From contig CAVVWD010000023.1 in NCBI GenBank assembly GCA_963751835.1, positions 248,001-312,000 on the forward strand: a stretch of DNA of 64,000 nucleotides, in the 5' to 3' direction. This document shows positions 40,022 to 49,555 of the stretch, piece after piece (the stretch's first letter is position 1; the number at the start of each line of letters is the position of its first letter). Position numbers and translations under genes: made by a program. Under the pieces are notes generated by a model. That model saw only the letters and a program-made list of their open reading frames with translations. It was not told where the DNA came from and did no database searches. The stretch comes from JACVRW01 sp963751835. Its GTDB lineage: Bacteria > Actinomycetota > Thermoleophilia > Solirubrobacterales > Thermoleophilaceae.

Positions 40022-40600
40022 GTGCGGATCGATCACGTAATCGTCGCTGCGACCGATCTGGATGCCGCTGCGGCCCGGCTGGAGGGCGCGCATGGGCTCC
40101 GCGCCTCCGGAGGTGGGCGGCACGAGGGGATCGGCACCCACAACCGGATCGTTCCGCTCGGCGGCGGCTATTTGGAGATACTGGCGGTTGCCGATGCCGG
40201 GGAGGCGGCGCGGTCGCCGCTCGGGCGGGCGCTGGCCGCGGGCATTGCGCGAACCGGCGAGGGGCTGATGGGCTGGGCGGTCGCCGTTGACGACGTCGTG
40301 CCCGTGGCCGAGCGGCTCGGCACGCCGGTGAGCACGATCGTGCGCCAGGGGCTCAGCGCCCGCCTTACCGGTGTCTTGGAGGCGATGGCCACCCCGTTCC
40401 TGCCGTTCTTCATCGCGCGCGACCCGGGAAGCGAGGATCCCGGCGCCTCAGGCGGTGCCGGCGGTATCGAGTGGATCGAGGTGGCCGGCGATCGTGACCG
40501 GCTCGATTCCTGGTTGGGCGGAGCGCGGCTGCCGGTTCGCGTGGTCGAGGGTGCGCCTGCGGTCCGCGCAGTGGCGATCAGCGGACGGATCCTCCGCTAG
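40022..40600 (+). CDS. Glyoxalase-like (VOC superfamily) domain protein
   Basis: 192 aa from GTG 40022 (MRIDHVIVAATDLDAAAARLEGAHGL). This is the glyoxalase-like domain subfamily in which RIDHVIVAxxDLDAA is followed by GIGTHNRIVPLGGGYLEILAV; His and Glu of those blocks are candidate metal ligands. The C-terminal half (EWIEVAGDRDRLDSWLGGARLPV) repeats the fold loosely. The reaction is unknown. It is convergent with the GH43 gene; a small palindrome CCTGGCCAGG lies in the gap. Confidence 0.75.
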   Translation: MRIDHVIVAATDLDAAAARLEGAHGLRASGGGRHEGIGTHNRIVPLGGGYLEILAVADAGEAARSPLGRALAAGIARTGEGLMGWAVAVDDVVPVAERLGTPVSTIVRQGLSARLTGVLEAMATPFLPFFIARDPGSEDPGASGGAGGIEWIEVAGDRDRLDSWLGGARLPVRVVEGAPAVRAVAISGRILR

Positions 40601-40645
40601 CGCCGCTCAAGTCGTGGCGAAGCCGCGTCCTGGCCAGGTGAGGCT

Positions 40646-42229
40646 CTACGGCGCGGCCGCTTGCGGGGCGCTGGTGGGGCCGTCCACCGCCACCGTCGAC
40701 TCGGTGGGGAAGCGCAGTCTGTCGATCCGGAGCTCGCGTGGATTCGCGTAGTCGCCGCGCCGGCCGTGGTAGACGAGCCAGGCGCCGCCCCGCGGTCCGG
40801 TGACCGGCATGCCGCCGCCAGGGCTGAGTACGCCCTCCGCTTCCGCGAGCACAGGGTTGCTCGCGGACTTCTCGAACGGGCCGGTGGGCGAGCTCGACGT
40901 GGCGTAGCCCATGCCATAGCTGCCCGTGTAGGCGCCCCCGGAATAGAGCAGCAGGTACGTCGAGCCGCTCCTGACCGGCCACGGGTTCTCCACGACAGGC
41001 CCGAAGGAGCCCACCTCCCACCCCGGGCCGGCGGTGAACAGGGGCTGGCGTGGAGCCGACGCCGTGAGCAGATCCCCGGCCAGCGGGATCACTGAGATCG
41101 TTCGGTCCGGGGGACATACGGAGCCCGGCGGCTCCGTGCCGCAGCGCCGGGTCGTGGAGACGTACAGGTACGCGCGGCCGTCGCCGTCCACGAAGGGCGC
41201 CGGGTCGATGTTGCTGTAGCCGCCATCGTCGCCGCAGCCGGGCGGGCGACCGCTGGCATCGACGCCACCGTCGGTGTATTCGAGCGGCCCCAGCTCGACA
41301 TAGGGTCCCTGCGGCACAGGCGAGACCGCGACTCCGACGCAGTTCGTGGGCGGGATCAGCGTGCCGTGCCTCGAGACGTGAAACAGCAGGAAGCAGCGTG
41401 CCCCACTCTGGCCCGGGCAGGCCCCGTTGCGCTCGATCACGCTGGGAGCCCATGGGTTCCAGTCGCCTGTCTGTGCGGCCCAGGCCGGCCGGACCGGCAG
41501 GGCGCGCCCGGCGGGCGTCCAGTTGACCAGGTCGGTGGAGCGCAGCATGGGGAAGCGGTCGCCCGTGTGGAAGACGTAGTACTCCGAGTGGGCGAAGCCG
41601 ACGTCGAGCGCGCCCGGGTCAGGGGCTCCGGGTGAGGCGAACACCGGGTTGCTGTAGCCGCCCTCGGGGACCGGCGGGTCGGCGGGAGGGGCCGCCGCGG
41701 CCGGCGGGACTGCCGCGATCGGCTCCGGGGCCGGTCTTGGTGGCGCGGGGGGCGGCGACCGACGCTCCACGATGCGCAGCGAGTCGAGCACCGCCGTGCG
41801 CCGGCACGAGCGCACACGGCCGGGGTTGGCGAGCCGCACCGCCGCGGTGTGCGGGCCGGCCGGCGCCGAAGCGCGAAACCGCACGCGTGCGAAGCGCCGC
41901 GAAGGCACCGCACGCGCGCCGATCGCGCGGCCGTCCAGCCGCAGCACGATTCGCGGGCGCGTCCCCACGCAGGGCAGCGCCCGGACGCGTAGCTCGACGG
42001 CGCTGGCGAGAGCCGTGGTCGTGAACCGGTGCCGGACCACGCCCTGGCCGGTCAGGGCCACGGCGCGTCCGCCGCCGGCGGCGCGATCCTGGACGACCTT
42101 CACCGGCCCGGTGAACGAGCCCCCTTCGAGTTGAAGCGTCAGCGCCTGTGCCTGCGCGGGTAGCCCGAGCAGGACCGCCGCCCCGCCGAGCAGGACCGCC
42201 CCGAACAGGTGCGTCGCCCGTGCAGGCAC
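40646..42229 (-). CDS. Secreted GH43-family glycoside hydrolase with N-terminal sugar-binding-like domain
   Basis: 527 aa with a signal peptide at 1-29. Residues about 30-155 (LQLEGGSFTGPVKVVQDRAAGGGRAVALTG and so on) resemble a CBM-like xylan-binding domain; then a Pro/Ala linker; then a five-bladed beta-propeller from about 195. GH43 blocks: NPVFASPGAPDPGALDVG, FPMLRSTDLVNWTPAG, WNPWAPSVIERNG, YSNIDPAPFVDGDGRAYLYVS, and EGVLSPGGGMPVTGPRGGAWLVYHG. Asp/Asp/Glu catalytic residues are expected at DPG, IDP and the Glu in this set. It acts on arabinan, arabinoxylan or a related polysaccharide outside the cell. Confidence 0.85.
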   Translation of the reverse strand: MPARATHLFGAVLLGGAAVLLGLPAQAQALTLQLEGGSFTGPVKVVQDRAAGGGRAVALTGQGVVRHRFTTTALASAVELRVRALPCVGTRPRIVLRLDGRAIGARAVPSRRFARVRFRASAPAGPHTAAVRLANPGRVRSCRRTAVLDSLRIVERRSPPPAPPRPAPEPIAAVPPAAAAPPADPPVPEGGYSNPVFASPGAPDPGALDVGFAHSEYYVFHTGDRFPMLRSTDLVNWTPAGRALPVRPAWAAQTGDWNPWAPSVIERNGACPGQSGARCFLLFHVSRHGTLIPPTNCVGVAVSPVPQGPYVELGPLEYTDGGVDASGRPPGCGDDGGYSNIDPAPFVDGDGRAYLYVSTTRRCGTEPPGSVCPPDRTISVIPLAGDLLTASAPRQPLFTAGPGWEVGSFGPVVENPWPVRSGSTYLLLYSGGAYTGSYGMGYATSSSPTGPFEKSASNPVLAEAEGVLSPGGGMPVTGPRGGAWLVYHGRRGDYANPRELRIDRLRFPTESTVAVDGPTSAPQAAAP

Positions 42230-42321
42230 CGGGCCAACCCTAGCCGCGAGACGCCCGAGTGTGCGACGCCTCCGTGTTCCTGCGCGCGGCGATCCCGCTG
42301 CGCGGTTAGGGTCGCGCGCAC

Positions 42322-43173
42322 ATGGAAGTGGCGCTCGCGCTCGCGGCCGCGCTGCTGTTCTCGCTCGGCACGGTGCTTCAGGAGCAGGTGGCCTCGCAGG
42401 CGTCGGAGGAGGACGCGCGCGGCGCCGGCTTCCTGTTCGCGCTTGCCCGCAAGCCGCGCTGGCTGGCCGGGATCGCCGCGGACGGGCTCGGCTTCGTCGC
42501 CCAGGCCGCTGCGCTCGCGATCGGGCGGCTCGTCGTCGTGCAACCGCTGCTGGCTACGAGCGTGGTGTTCGCACTGCCGATCGGCGCGAAGCTGGACGGG
42601 CGTCCGGTCTCGCGCCCGGACGTCCTGGCGGCGTGCGCGGTCACGGCCGGCCTGGGGGTGTTCCTCGTCGCGGCCGATCCGAGCGGCGGGGTTGACAACC
42701 CGTCCGCCACGGCTTGGATCGTGTCATTCGCCGCCTGCTTCGCGGCCGCCGCGGTGCTCGTGCTCGCCGCGCGCCGGCGCTCGCCGGCAAGGCGCGCGGC
42801 GCTGATCGGCACCGCCGCCGGCGTCCTCTTCGCGCTGAGTGCGGCCCTAACCAAGGCCACCGTCGACGTGCTCGACGAGGGGGTGCTCGAGGTGTTCGTC
42901 GACTGGCACCTCTACGGGCTGCTCGTGGTGGGCTACGTGAGCATGTCGCTGAGCCAGGCGTCGCTTCAGACCGGGGCGCTGGCGCCGGCGGTGGCCACGC
43001 AGATGTCGCTCGATCCGATCACGAGCGTGCTGCTCGGGACGCTCGCCTTCGAGGAGTCGATCCACGAGACGGCCGGCGGCCTCGCCCTCGCGCTGGGCGC
43101 GTTCGCAGTGATGATCGCGGGGCTCGTCTACCTGGCACTACACCGGCAGGCGCCTGAGCCCGCGCCGCGTTGA
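42322..43173 (+). CDS. DMT-superfamily transporter (EamA/NIPA-like)
   Basis: 283 aa, ATG start. Nine or ten helices, beginning MEVALALAAALLFSLGTVLQEQVA. The Glu-rich loop after helix 1 and AIGRLVVVQPLLATSVVFALPIGA (EamA repeat 1) with LSQASLQTGALAPAVATQMSLDPITSVLLGTLAFEE (repeat 2) match the DMT family branch found in Actinobacteria. The substrate is unknown. It ends two bases before the convergent amino-acid permease gene. Confidence 0.8.
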   Translation: MEVALALAAALLFSLGTVLQEQVASQASEEDARGAGFLFALARKPRWLAGIAADGLGFVAQAAALAIGRLVVVQPLLATSVVFALPIGAKLDGRPVSRPDVLAACAVTAGLGVFLVAADPSGGVDNPSATAWIVSFAACFAAAAVLVLAARRRSPARRAALIGTAAGVLFALSAALTKATVDVLDEGVLEVFVDWHLYGLLVVGYVSMSLSQASLQTGALAPAVATQMSLDPITSVLLGTLAFEESIHETAGGLALALGAFAVMIAGLVYLALHRQAPEPAPR

Positions 43174-43174
43174 G

Positions 43175-44614
43175 CTACGCCACCGCCTCCTCCTCGGCGA
43201 GGCGCGCGAACTTCTCGTTCGTGTGCGTGCGCGCGTAGGTGAAGAAGATCGTCAGCCCGATCACGAGCCACACGGCCAGGCGGATCCACGTGTCGATCGG
43301 CAGCGTCACCATCAGGCCGAGGGCGCTCACTAGGCCGAGGCCGGCGACGACCTGTACGTGCGGAACCCTGAAGGGCCGCTCGACGTCGGGGTGCGTGCGG
43401 CGCAGCACCAGCACGCCGGCGCACACGATCACGAAGGCGAGCAGCGTGCCGATCGAGACGAGCTCGCCGAGCACGTCGATCGGCACGAGCGCCGCGACGA
43501 CCCCGCCCGCCGCGCCGCACAGGATCGTGGTGAAGACGGGTGTCTTGAAGCGCGGGCTCACGCGGTCGAAGGCGGGCGGGAGCATGCCGTCGGCCGACAT
43601 CCGCATGAGGATGCGCGACTGCCCGTAGAAGGTCACGAGCACGGTGGAGAACAGGCCGATCACCGCGGCCACCGACAGCGCCTCGTCGAGCCAGTCGGCG
43701 CCCGCGCCCTCGGCCTTGACCGCCTCGGAGAGGGGATCGGCGACGTTCAGCTGCTCGTAGGGGACGATGCCGATGAGCACGAGGCCGATCGCCACATACA
43801 GCAGCGTCGAGATCAACACGGTCGCCAGCAGCCCCACCGGGACGGTTCGCTGAGGATTGCGAGCTTCGCCGGCAGCGGTCGAGACAGCGTCGAAGCCGAC
43901 ATAGGCGAAGAAGACGACGCCCGCGCCGCGGATGATCCCCGAGGCGCCGAAATCGCCGAAGCTCCCCTCGTTCGCCGGCACGAACGGCGTCCAGTTCGAG
44001 CTGTCGACGGCGAACGCGCCGACCGCCACGAACAGCAGCAGAACCACGATCTTGAGGGCGACGATCGCGTTGTTGACGCCCGCCGACTGCCGGGTGCCCA
44101 CCACGAGCAGCGCAGTGGTGGCCGCCACGACTACGAGCGCCGGCAGGTTCAGGACGCCGCTGCCGCTGCCGAACGGCGGCGAGGCGATGTCGTTCGGCAC
44201 GTCGATGCCGATCGTTCCGAGGAAGCTCACCGCGTAGCCCGCCCAGCCGACCGCCACCGTCGACGCCGCGAACAGGTACTCGAGCAGGAGGTCCCAGCCG
44301 ATGAACCAGGCGAGGAAGACGCCGAACGCGGCGTAGGCGTACGAGTAGGTGGACCCCGCGATCGGGATCATCGCCGCCAGCTCGGCGTAGCAGATCGCCG
44401 TGAACGCCGCGGCGAGCCCCGCGAGCACGAAGGAGATCACCACGGCCGGCCCGGCATACTGCGCGGCGGCGGTGCCCGTGGTGACGAAGATGCCGGCGCC
44501 GACCACACTGGCGATCCCGAGCGTCGTGAGGCTGAACGCCCCCATCGCCGCGCCGTCGAGGCGTTTTCGGTCGCGCCGCGCCTGGACCAGGATCGTCTCG
44601 AGGCGGTCGGCCAC
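43175..44614 (-). CDS. APC-superfamily amino acid permease
   Basis: 479 aa from GTG 44614 (MADRLETILVQARRDRKRLDG). Twelve helices; the first carries LTTLGIASVVGAGIFVTTGTAA, the G-x-G-I unwound substrate-binding segment of APC transporters. AICYAELAAMIPIAGSTYSYAYAAFG and FFAYVGFDAVSTAAGEARNPQRTVP are the family signatures for the cationic amino acid transporter (CAT) type. It could import lysine or arginine, which would feed the LysRS-MprF fusion gene divergently encoded 37 bases away; this link is inference. Confidence 0.87.
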   Translation of the reverse strand: MADRLETILVQARRDRKRLDGAAMGAFSLTTLGIASVVGAGIFVTTGTAAAQYAGPAVVISFVLAGLAAAFTAICYAELAAMIPIAGSTYSYAYAAFGVFLAWFIGWDLLLEYLFAASTVAVGWAGYAVSFLGTIGIDVPNDIASPPFGSGSGVLNLPALVVVAATTALLVVGTRQSAGVNNAIVALKIVVLLLFVAVGAFAVDSSNWTPFVPANEGSFGDFGASGIIRGAGVVFFAYVGFDAVSTAAGEARNPQRTVPVGLLATVLISTLLYVAIGLVLIGIVPYEQLNVADPLSEAVKAEGAGADWLDEALSVAAVIGLFSTVLVTFYGQSRILMRMSADGMLPPAFDRVSPRFKTPVFTTILCGAAGGVVAALVPIDVLGELVSIGTLLAFVIVCAGVLVLRRTHPDVERPFRVPHVQVVAGLGLVSALGLMVTLPIDTWIRLAVWLVIGLTIFFTYARTHTNEKFARLAEEEAVA

Positions 44615-44650
44615 CCGGGCAGCTTGACGGAGACCGCGGCGCGAACGAGC

Positions 44651-47600
44651 ATGTGCCCCGCCATGGACTCGGGCGAGAAGAGCGACTTCCTGGCCCAGGA
44701 GCGCGCGAGGCGGTTGGCAAAGGAGGAGCGCCTGCTGGCGGGCGTGGGTCCGGCCTACGGCTTCGACGAGAACCACACGCTCGCGCAGGTGCGCAAGGAG
44801 TTCGACGCGCTCGCGGCGGGGGAGGAGACCCAGACCGCCGTCCGTGTGGCCGGGCGAGTGATGCTGATCCGCCGCCACGGCGCGCTCGTGTTCGCGGATC
44901 TCAAGGACCAGACGGCGACTGTCCAGTTGCTCTTCCTAAAGGACCCGCGAGTGCGCGACCTCGACCGCGGCGACTGGATCGGCGTCGAGGGCACGGGCAT
45001 GCGAACGAAGAAGGGCGAGCTCTCGATCGCGGTGCGCGAGTGGCGCCTGTTGACGAAGTCGCTGCGCGCCCTCCCCGACAAGCACCGCGGCCTAACCGAC
45101 GTCGACACCCGCCTGCGCCAGCGCTACCTCGACCTGATCGTCAACCCGGAGGCGCGGCGCACCTTCGACATCCGCTCGGCGACGATCGCCTCGGTGCGGC
45201 GCACGCTGAACGAGCGCGGCTTCACCGAGGTGGAGACCCCTGTGCTGGACGCCGCGGCGGGCGGCGCCGCCGCGCGCCCGTTCATCACCCACCACAACGC
45301 GCTCGACATCGACATGTACCTGCGGATCGCACTCGAGCTGCCGCTCAAGCGGCTCGTCGTGGGCGGTTTCGAGCGCGTGTTCGAGATCGGCCGCGTGTTT
45401 CGCAACGAGGGTCTCGACACGCGCCACAACCCGGAGTTCACGCTGCTCGAGGCCTACCAGGCGCTCGCGGACTACCACGACATGATGGACCTGGTCGAGG
45501 CGATCTGCTCGGAGGCCGCCACGGCGGCGACGGGCGCCACCACGATCACGGTGGAGGGCAGGCAGACCGACCTCGCGCCGCCCTGGCGGCGGGTCACGAT
45601 GGCCGACCTCATCGAGGAGGTGAACGGCGCGAGGATGCACCCCTCGATGCCGATCGAGGAGGCACGCGCGATCTGCGACCGGGTCGGCGTGCCCTACGAG
45701 TCGGGCTGGGGGGCGGGCCGGCTCATGTCGGAGGTGTACGACGAGACCTGCGAGAAGACGCTGTTCGCGCCCACTTTCGTCTACGACTACCCGCGCGAGG
45801 TGTCCCCGCTGGCACGCACCCACCGCTCGGACCCCGATCTCGTCGAGCGCTTCGAAGCTGTCATCGCGGGCCGTGAGCTCGCCAACGCCTACTCGGAGCT
45901 GAACGACGCCGTCGACCAGCGGGCGCGCTTCGAGGCGGAGGCGGCCGCCAAGGCCGCCGGCGACGAGGAGGCGGAGAGCCTCGACGAGGACTACATCAGG
46001 GCGCTCGAGTACGGGCTGCCGCCGACCGGCGGGCTCGGCATCGGCCTCGACCGCCTGGTGATGCTGATCGCGGGCGCCGCGGCGATCCGCGAGGTGATCC
46101 TCTTCCCGACCATGCGGCCCGAGCCCGGGACCGCGCCGCGCACGACGCGGGCGGGCCTCTCCTCCGGCGGTGTGCCGACGGCGGCGATGATGGCGTCGCC
46201 TCCGGCGGCCAACCCCGTACCGGCCGCCGCCGCGCCGGCTACCGCGACGAGTTCCGCACGTGTGGCGACAGAAAGTCGTCGCACTGCTCGTCTCCTCGGT
46301 TGGGCCACGGCCCTCGGAGGCGTGTTCTGCCTGCTCGCCCTGCTTCCCGGCGTCCACCACCGCCTCGGGCTGGCGACCACTGTCGGCGATGACTCCGCGC
46401 GCGTGGTCGGACACGTGGCGTCGGTGCTGGTGGGCGTGGCGCTCATCCTCCTGGCGACCCAGCTCGGGCGCGGCAAGCGGCGTGCCTGGGAGGCGGCCGT
46501 GGCGCTGTTCGCTCTCGCCGCGGTCACCCACATCCTCAAGGGCCCGCATCCGATCGTGGCTGCCTACTCGCTTGCGATGCTCGCCGCGCTCGTCTGGAAT
46601 CGCGAGGCGTTCAGGGCAAAGGCGGACCCGGGCTCGATCGACGCCGTGGTGCGCTTCGTGCCGGCCTATTTGGTCGTGGTGCCGGTGTTCGGCTCAGTCA
46701 CGCTCATCCTCGAGAGGGAGCACGTCCAGGAGGACCTGACCCCGCTGGGCGTACTCCACGCGACCTTCGCCGGCATGCTCGGCCTCGACGGCCCCTACGA
46801 GTACAAGGGCCGCTTCTTCGAGGACTTCTTCCCGGCAGCCCTGCTGGCTCTCGGGATCGCCGGCCTCCTCATCCTCACCCTGCTGCTTTTCAGGGCGATA
46901 GCGCGGCGCGAGGCACCGAGCGACGACGACCGCGCCGCCGCGCGCCGGCTCGTCCGCCTCTACGGGTCCGACACGCTCGACTACTTCGCCCTGCGGCCGG
47001 ACAAGAGCTACTTCTTCTCGAGCGACGGCGAGGCGATGGTGGCCTACACCTATACGGACGGCTACGCGCTCGTCGCCGCCGACCCGATCGGCGCGCCCGG
47101 CTCGGCGGGGCGTGTGCTCGACGAGTTCCTCGAGTTTTGCCGCGAGCGTGCCTGGCACGTGGCCTTCCTGGCGGTCCGCGAGTCCGACATGCGGCTCTAC
47201 GCGGCGCGCGGCTTCCGCGACATCTACCTGGGCGACGAGGCGATCATCCCCTGCGACGAGTTCAGCCTCTCCGGCAGCTCGATGAAATCCGTGCGCGCGG
47301 CGGTCAAGCGCGTGGGCAGGGACCACAGGTTCCGCTTGATGCGCGAGACCGACGCGTCGCCCCAGCTCGTCGAGCAGCTCAATGCGATCCGTGAGCGCTG
47401 GCGCGGCAAGGCGCCCGAGCGTGGGTTCACGATGGAGCTCGGAGGCGGGGTGCGCGGCGAGAACCCGGACTTCCTGCTGGCGGTGGCGTTCGACGGCGAG
47501 GAGCGGCCGCTCGGCTTCCTGCGGCTCGTGCCCTGCTACGGGGCCGACCCGGGCTGGTCGCTCGACCTGATGCAGCGCGACCCCGACGCGCCCAACGGCA

Positions 47601-48001
47601 TGACCGAGTTCCTGATCGCGAACGCGGCGCTGGCTCTCGGCGAGCGCGGCTTCCGGCGTCTGTCGATGAACTTCGCCGCCTGGGGGCGCCTGTTCGACAC
47701 CGGCACCCCGCTCGGCCCCGGGCAGCGCATGGCGAAGAAGCTGGCGGAGATCCTCAACCCCTACTTCCAGATCAAGTCCCTGCGCGACTTCAACGCCAAG
47801 TTCGACCCCCGCTGGGTGCCGCGGGCGATCGCGGTCGAGGACGTGGCCGCCATGCCGAAGGTCGGCCTGCTGTACGCGAGCGTCGAGGGCTTTCTGAACC
47901 TGCCGCTCGTGGGCCGCCGCCTCGAGCCGCGCCAGGCGCCGACCGCGCCGCATCGTGGCGGTCCGGGAGCGGAGCTGGAGCCCCGGCCCGCCGCCGGGTA
48001 G
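44651..48001 (+). CDS. Lysyl-tRNA synthetase fused to MprF-like lysyl-phosphatidylglycerol synthase
   Basis: 1116 aa from ATG 44651; ATG 44663 is an alternative. Residues about 1-490 form a class II LysRS: OB fold (VRVAGRVMLIRRHGALVFADLKDQ), motif 2 FRNEGLDTRHNPEFT (about 250), motif 3 GLGIGLDRLVMLIAG (about 457). A Pro/Ala linker follows, then about six membrane helices (540-750), then a DUF2156/GNAT-like transferase domain (about 763-1080: RLYGSDTLDYFALRPDKSYFFSS, RLYAARGFRDIYLGDEAI). Mycobacterial LysX has the same parts in the reverse order (MprF part first). It would charge tRNA-Lys and move lysine onto phosphatidylglycerol, making membranes less anionic and resisting cationic peptides. 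Confidence 0.88.
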   Translation: MCPAMDSGEKSDFLAQERARRLAKEERLLAGVGPAYGFDENHTLAQVRKEFDALAAGEETQTAVRVAGRVMLIRRHGALVFADLKDQTATVQLLFLKDPRVRDLDRGDWIGVEGTGMRTKKGELSIAVREWRLLTKSLRALPDKHRGLTDVDTRLRQRYLDLIVNPEARRTFDIRSATIASVRRTLNERGFTEVETPVLDAAAGGAAARPFITHHNALDIDMYLRIALELPLKRLVVGGFERVFEIGRVFRNEGLDTRHNPEFTLLEAYQALADYHDMMDLVEAICSEAATAATGATTITVEGRQTDLAPPWRRVTMADLIEEVNGARMHPSMPIEEARAICDRVGVPYESGWGAGRLMSEVYDETCEKTLFAPTFVYDYPREVSPLARTHRSDPDLVERFEAVIAGRELANAYSELNDAVDQRARFEAEAAAKAAGDEEAESLDEDYIRALEYGLPPTGGLGIGLDRLVMLIAGAAAIREVILFPTMRPEPGTAPRTTRAGLSSGGVPTAAMMASPPAANPVPAAAAPATATSSARVATESRRTARLLGWATALGGVFCLLALLPGVHHRLGLATTVGDDSARVVGHVASVLVGVALILLATQLGRGKRRAWEAAVALFALAAVTHILKGPHPIVAAYSLAMLAALVWNREAFRAKADPGSIDAVVRFVPAYLVVVPVFGSVTLILEREHVQEDLTPLGVLHATFAGMLGLDGPYEYKGRFFEDFFPAALLALGIAGLLILTLLLFRAIARREAPSDDDRAAARRLVRLYGSDTLDYFALRPDKSYFFSSDGEAMVAYTYTDGYALVAADPIGAPGSAGRVLDEFLEFCRERAWHVAFLAVRESDMRLYAARGFRDIYLGDEAIIPCDEFSLSGSSMKSVRAAVKRVGRDHRFRLMRETDASPQLVEQLNAIRERWRGKAPERGFTMELGGGVRGENPDFLLAVAFDGEERPLGFLRLVPCYGADPGWSLDLMQRDPDAPNGMTEFLIANAALALGERGFRRLSMNFAAWGRLFDTGTPLGPGQRMAKKLAEILNPYFQIKSLRDFNAKFDPRWVPRAIAVEDVAAMPKVGLLYASVEGFLNLPLVGRRLEPRQAPTAPHRGGPGAELEPRPAAG

Positions 48002-48014
48002 TACTGTCGCGCCA

Positions 48015-48782
48015 ATGGGTGAACGAGAGCGCTACGACCCCGGAACCTTCTCGTGGGCGGAGCTCAGCACGAGCGACGTCGAGTCGGCCAAGGGCTTCTA
48101 CACCGGACTGTTCGGGTGGGAAACCGAAGACCAGCCCCTCCCCGACGGCGGGGCGTACACGATCGCCAGGGTCGGGGGCCGTGACGTCGCGGGGCTCACC
48201 CCGGCGCAGCCCGGCCAGCCGCCGGCTTGGAATTCGTACGTGACCGTCGAAGACGCAGACACCGCCGCCTCGAAGGCCGCCGAGTTGGGCGGGAACATCG
48301 TCGTCGAGCCCTTCGACGTCATGGAGGAGGGCCGGATGGCGGTCATCCAGGATCCGACGGGCGCGTTCTTCTGCGTCTGGCAGCCGCGTAACACGATCGG
48401 CGCCGGGCTCGTCAACGGTCACGGCCTGCTCTCGTTGAACCAGCTCAACACCAACGATCCCGAGCACGCGATCGAGTTCTATTCGGGGTTGTTCGGCTGG
48501 CGGATCGAGGCCGTGCCCGACACCGAGATCCCGTACTGGGGGGTCTACCGGGGCGAGAGCCTGAACGCCGGCATGATGCAGCAGCCCCAGGACGCGCCGG
48601 CGCCGCCGCACTGGCTCGTCTACTTCGGGATCGACGACATCGACCCCGCAGTCGGGAAGATCGGCGAGTCGGGCGGGGCGCTGCTCGTGCCCAAGACGGC
48701 GGTGCCAGGTGGAGAGATAGTCGTCGCGCAGGACCCGCAGGGCGCCCTCTTCGCGTTCTTCGCCGGGCGGTTCGACGACTGA
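48015..48782 (+). CDS. Two-domain VOC family protein (first of a tandem pair)
   Basis: 255 aa from ATG 48015 (MGERERYDPGTFSWAELSTSD). Two glyoxalase/bleomycin-resistance repeats: residues about 9-125 (YTGLFGWETEDQPLPDGG, GRMAVIQDPTGAFFCVWQP) and about 137-253 (YSGLFGWRIEAVPDTEI, IVVAQDPQGALFAFFAG). The pattern W-x-E-L and F-Y-x-x-L-F-G-W is that of the actinobacterial VOC proteins often mis-called hydroxylases. Its stop overlaps the ATG of the next, homologous gene (TGATG), so they arose by duplication and are coupled. Confidence 0.82.
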   Translation: MGERERYDPGTFSWAELSTSDVESAKGFYTGLFGWETEDQPLPDGGAYTIARVGGRDVAGLTPAQPGQPPAWNSYVTVEDADTAASKAAELGGNIVVEPFDVMEEGRMAVIQDPTGAFFCVWQPRNTIGAGLVNGHGLLSLNQLNTNDPEHAIEFYSGLFGWRIEAVPDTEIPYWGVYRGESLNAGMMQQPQDAPAPPHWLVYFGIDDIDPAVGKIGESGGALLVPKTAVPGGEIVVAQDPQGALFAFFAGRFDD

Positions 48783-49534
48783 TGGGCGAGCGCGAGCGTT
48801 ACACGCCCGGCACGTTCTGCTGGGCCGACGTCGGCACCGGCGACCAGGAGGCCTCGGCGCGCTTCTATGGCGCCCTCTTCGGCTGGGTGCCGGAATCCCT
48901 GTCAAATCCCGCAGGGGGCGTCTACACCATGATGCGCCTCGACGGGAAGGAGGTCGCGGGTCTGCGAGGCGGTCCGGCGGGCTGGCTCTCCTACGTGTCC
49001 GTCGAGGACGTGGACGCGGGCGTTGCCCGCGTGCGCGAGCTCGGCGGTATCGACGTCGACGGCCCTGTCGACGTCGGGACGGCGGGCCGCATGGCGCTCG
49101 TCCAGGATCATCAGGGAGCGCTGTTCGCGCTCTGGCAGCCCGGCGAGCACGTCGGCGCCGCGCTCGTGAACGAGGTGGGCGCGATGGTGTGGCAGCACCT
49201 GTCGACCGCAGACATCGCGGCCGCGCGCGACTGGTACGCGGAGCTGTTCGAGTGGAGCTGGGAGGAGCTCGAGGGCGGGGGCGGCTGGTGGAACGCGAGG
49301 AACCGCGACGGCTGGCTCACCGGGAGCGCGGGTGACCTCCCCGCAGAGGGCGTGCCTTCCAACTGGCAGGTGACCTTCCGCGTCGAGGACGTGGTGGCGT
49401 CGTGTGCGCGGGTGGAGGAGCTCGGCGGCGCGACGATCCTGCCGCGGACCGAGACCCCGGTGGGCGGGATCGCCGTGGTGCGCGACCCCGACGGCGCCCC
49501 GTTCGCCTTCTTCGACGGCGAGAACGAGCCGTAG
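48782..49534 (+). CDS. Two-domain VOC family protein (second of a tandem pair)
   Basis: 250 aa, ATG overlapping the previous stop. Same architecture and same opening (MGERERYTPGTFCWADVGTGD) as the gene upstream, with two repeats ending GRMALVQDHQGALFALWQPGEH and GIAVVRDPDGAPFAFFDGE. Divergence from its neighbour is clear in the second half (WSWEELEGGGGWWNARN), so the substrates probably differ. The enzyme reaction is unknown. An inverted-repeat element begins about 20 bases after the stop. Confidence 0.82.
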   Translation: MGERERYTPGTFCWADVGTGDQEASARFYGALFGWVPESLSNPAGGVYTMMRLDGKEVAGLRGGPAGWLSYVSVEDVDAGVARVRELGGIDVDGPVDVGTAGRMALVQDHQGALFALWQPGEHVGAALVNEVGAMVWQHLSTADIAAARDWYAELFEWSWEELEGGGGWWNARNRDGWLTGSAGDLPAEGVPSNWQVTFRVEDVVASCARVEELGGATILPRTETPVGGIAVVRDPDGAPFAFFDGENEP

Positions 49535-49555
49535 GGCCGTACCGGGGTTTGACTT

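Noticed and set aside
43358..44650. Upstream extension of the LysRS frame by over 400 codons
   Set aside because: It lies antisense to the APC permease, is His/Arg/Glu-rich nonsense, and LysRS homology begins only after 44651.
46140..46270. Splitting the LysRS-MprF gene into two genes at internal ATGs
   Set aside because: The frame is continuous through a Pro/Ala linker, no stop or ribosome-binding site separates the halves, and such fusions are known.
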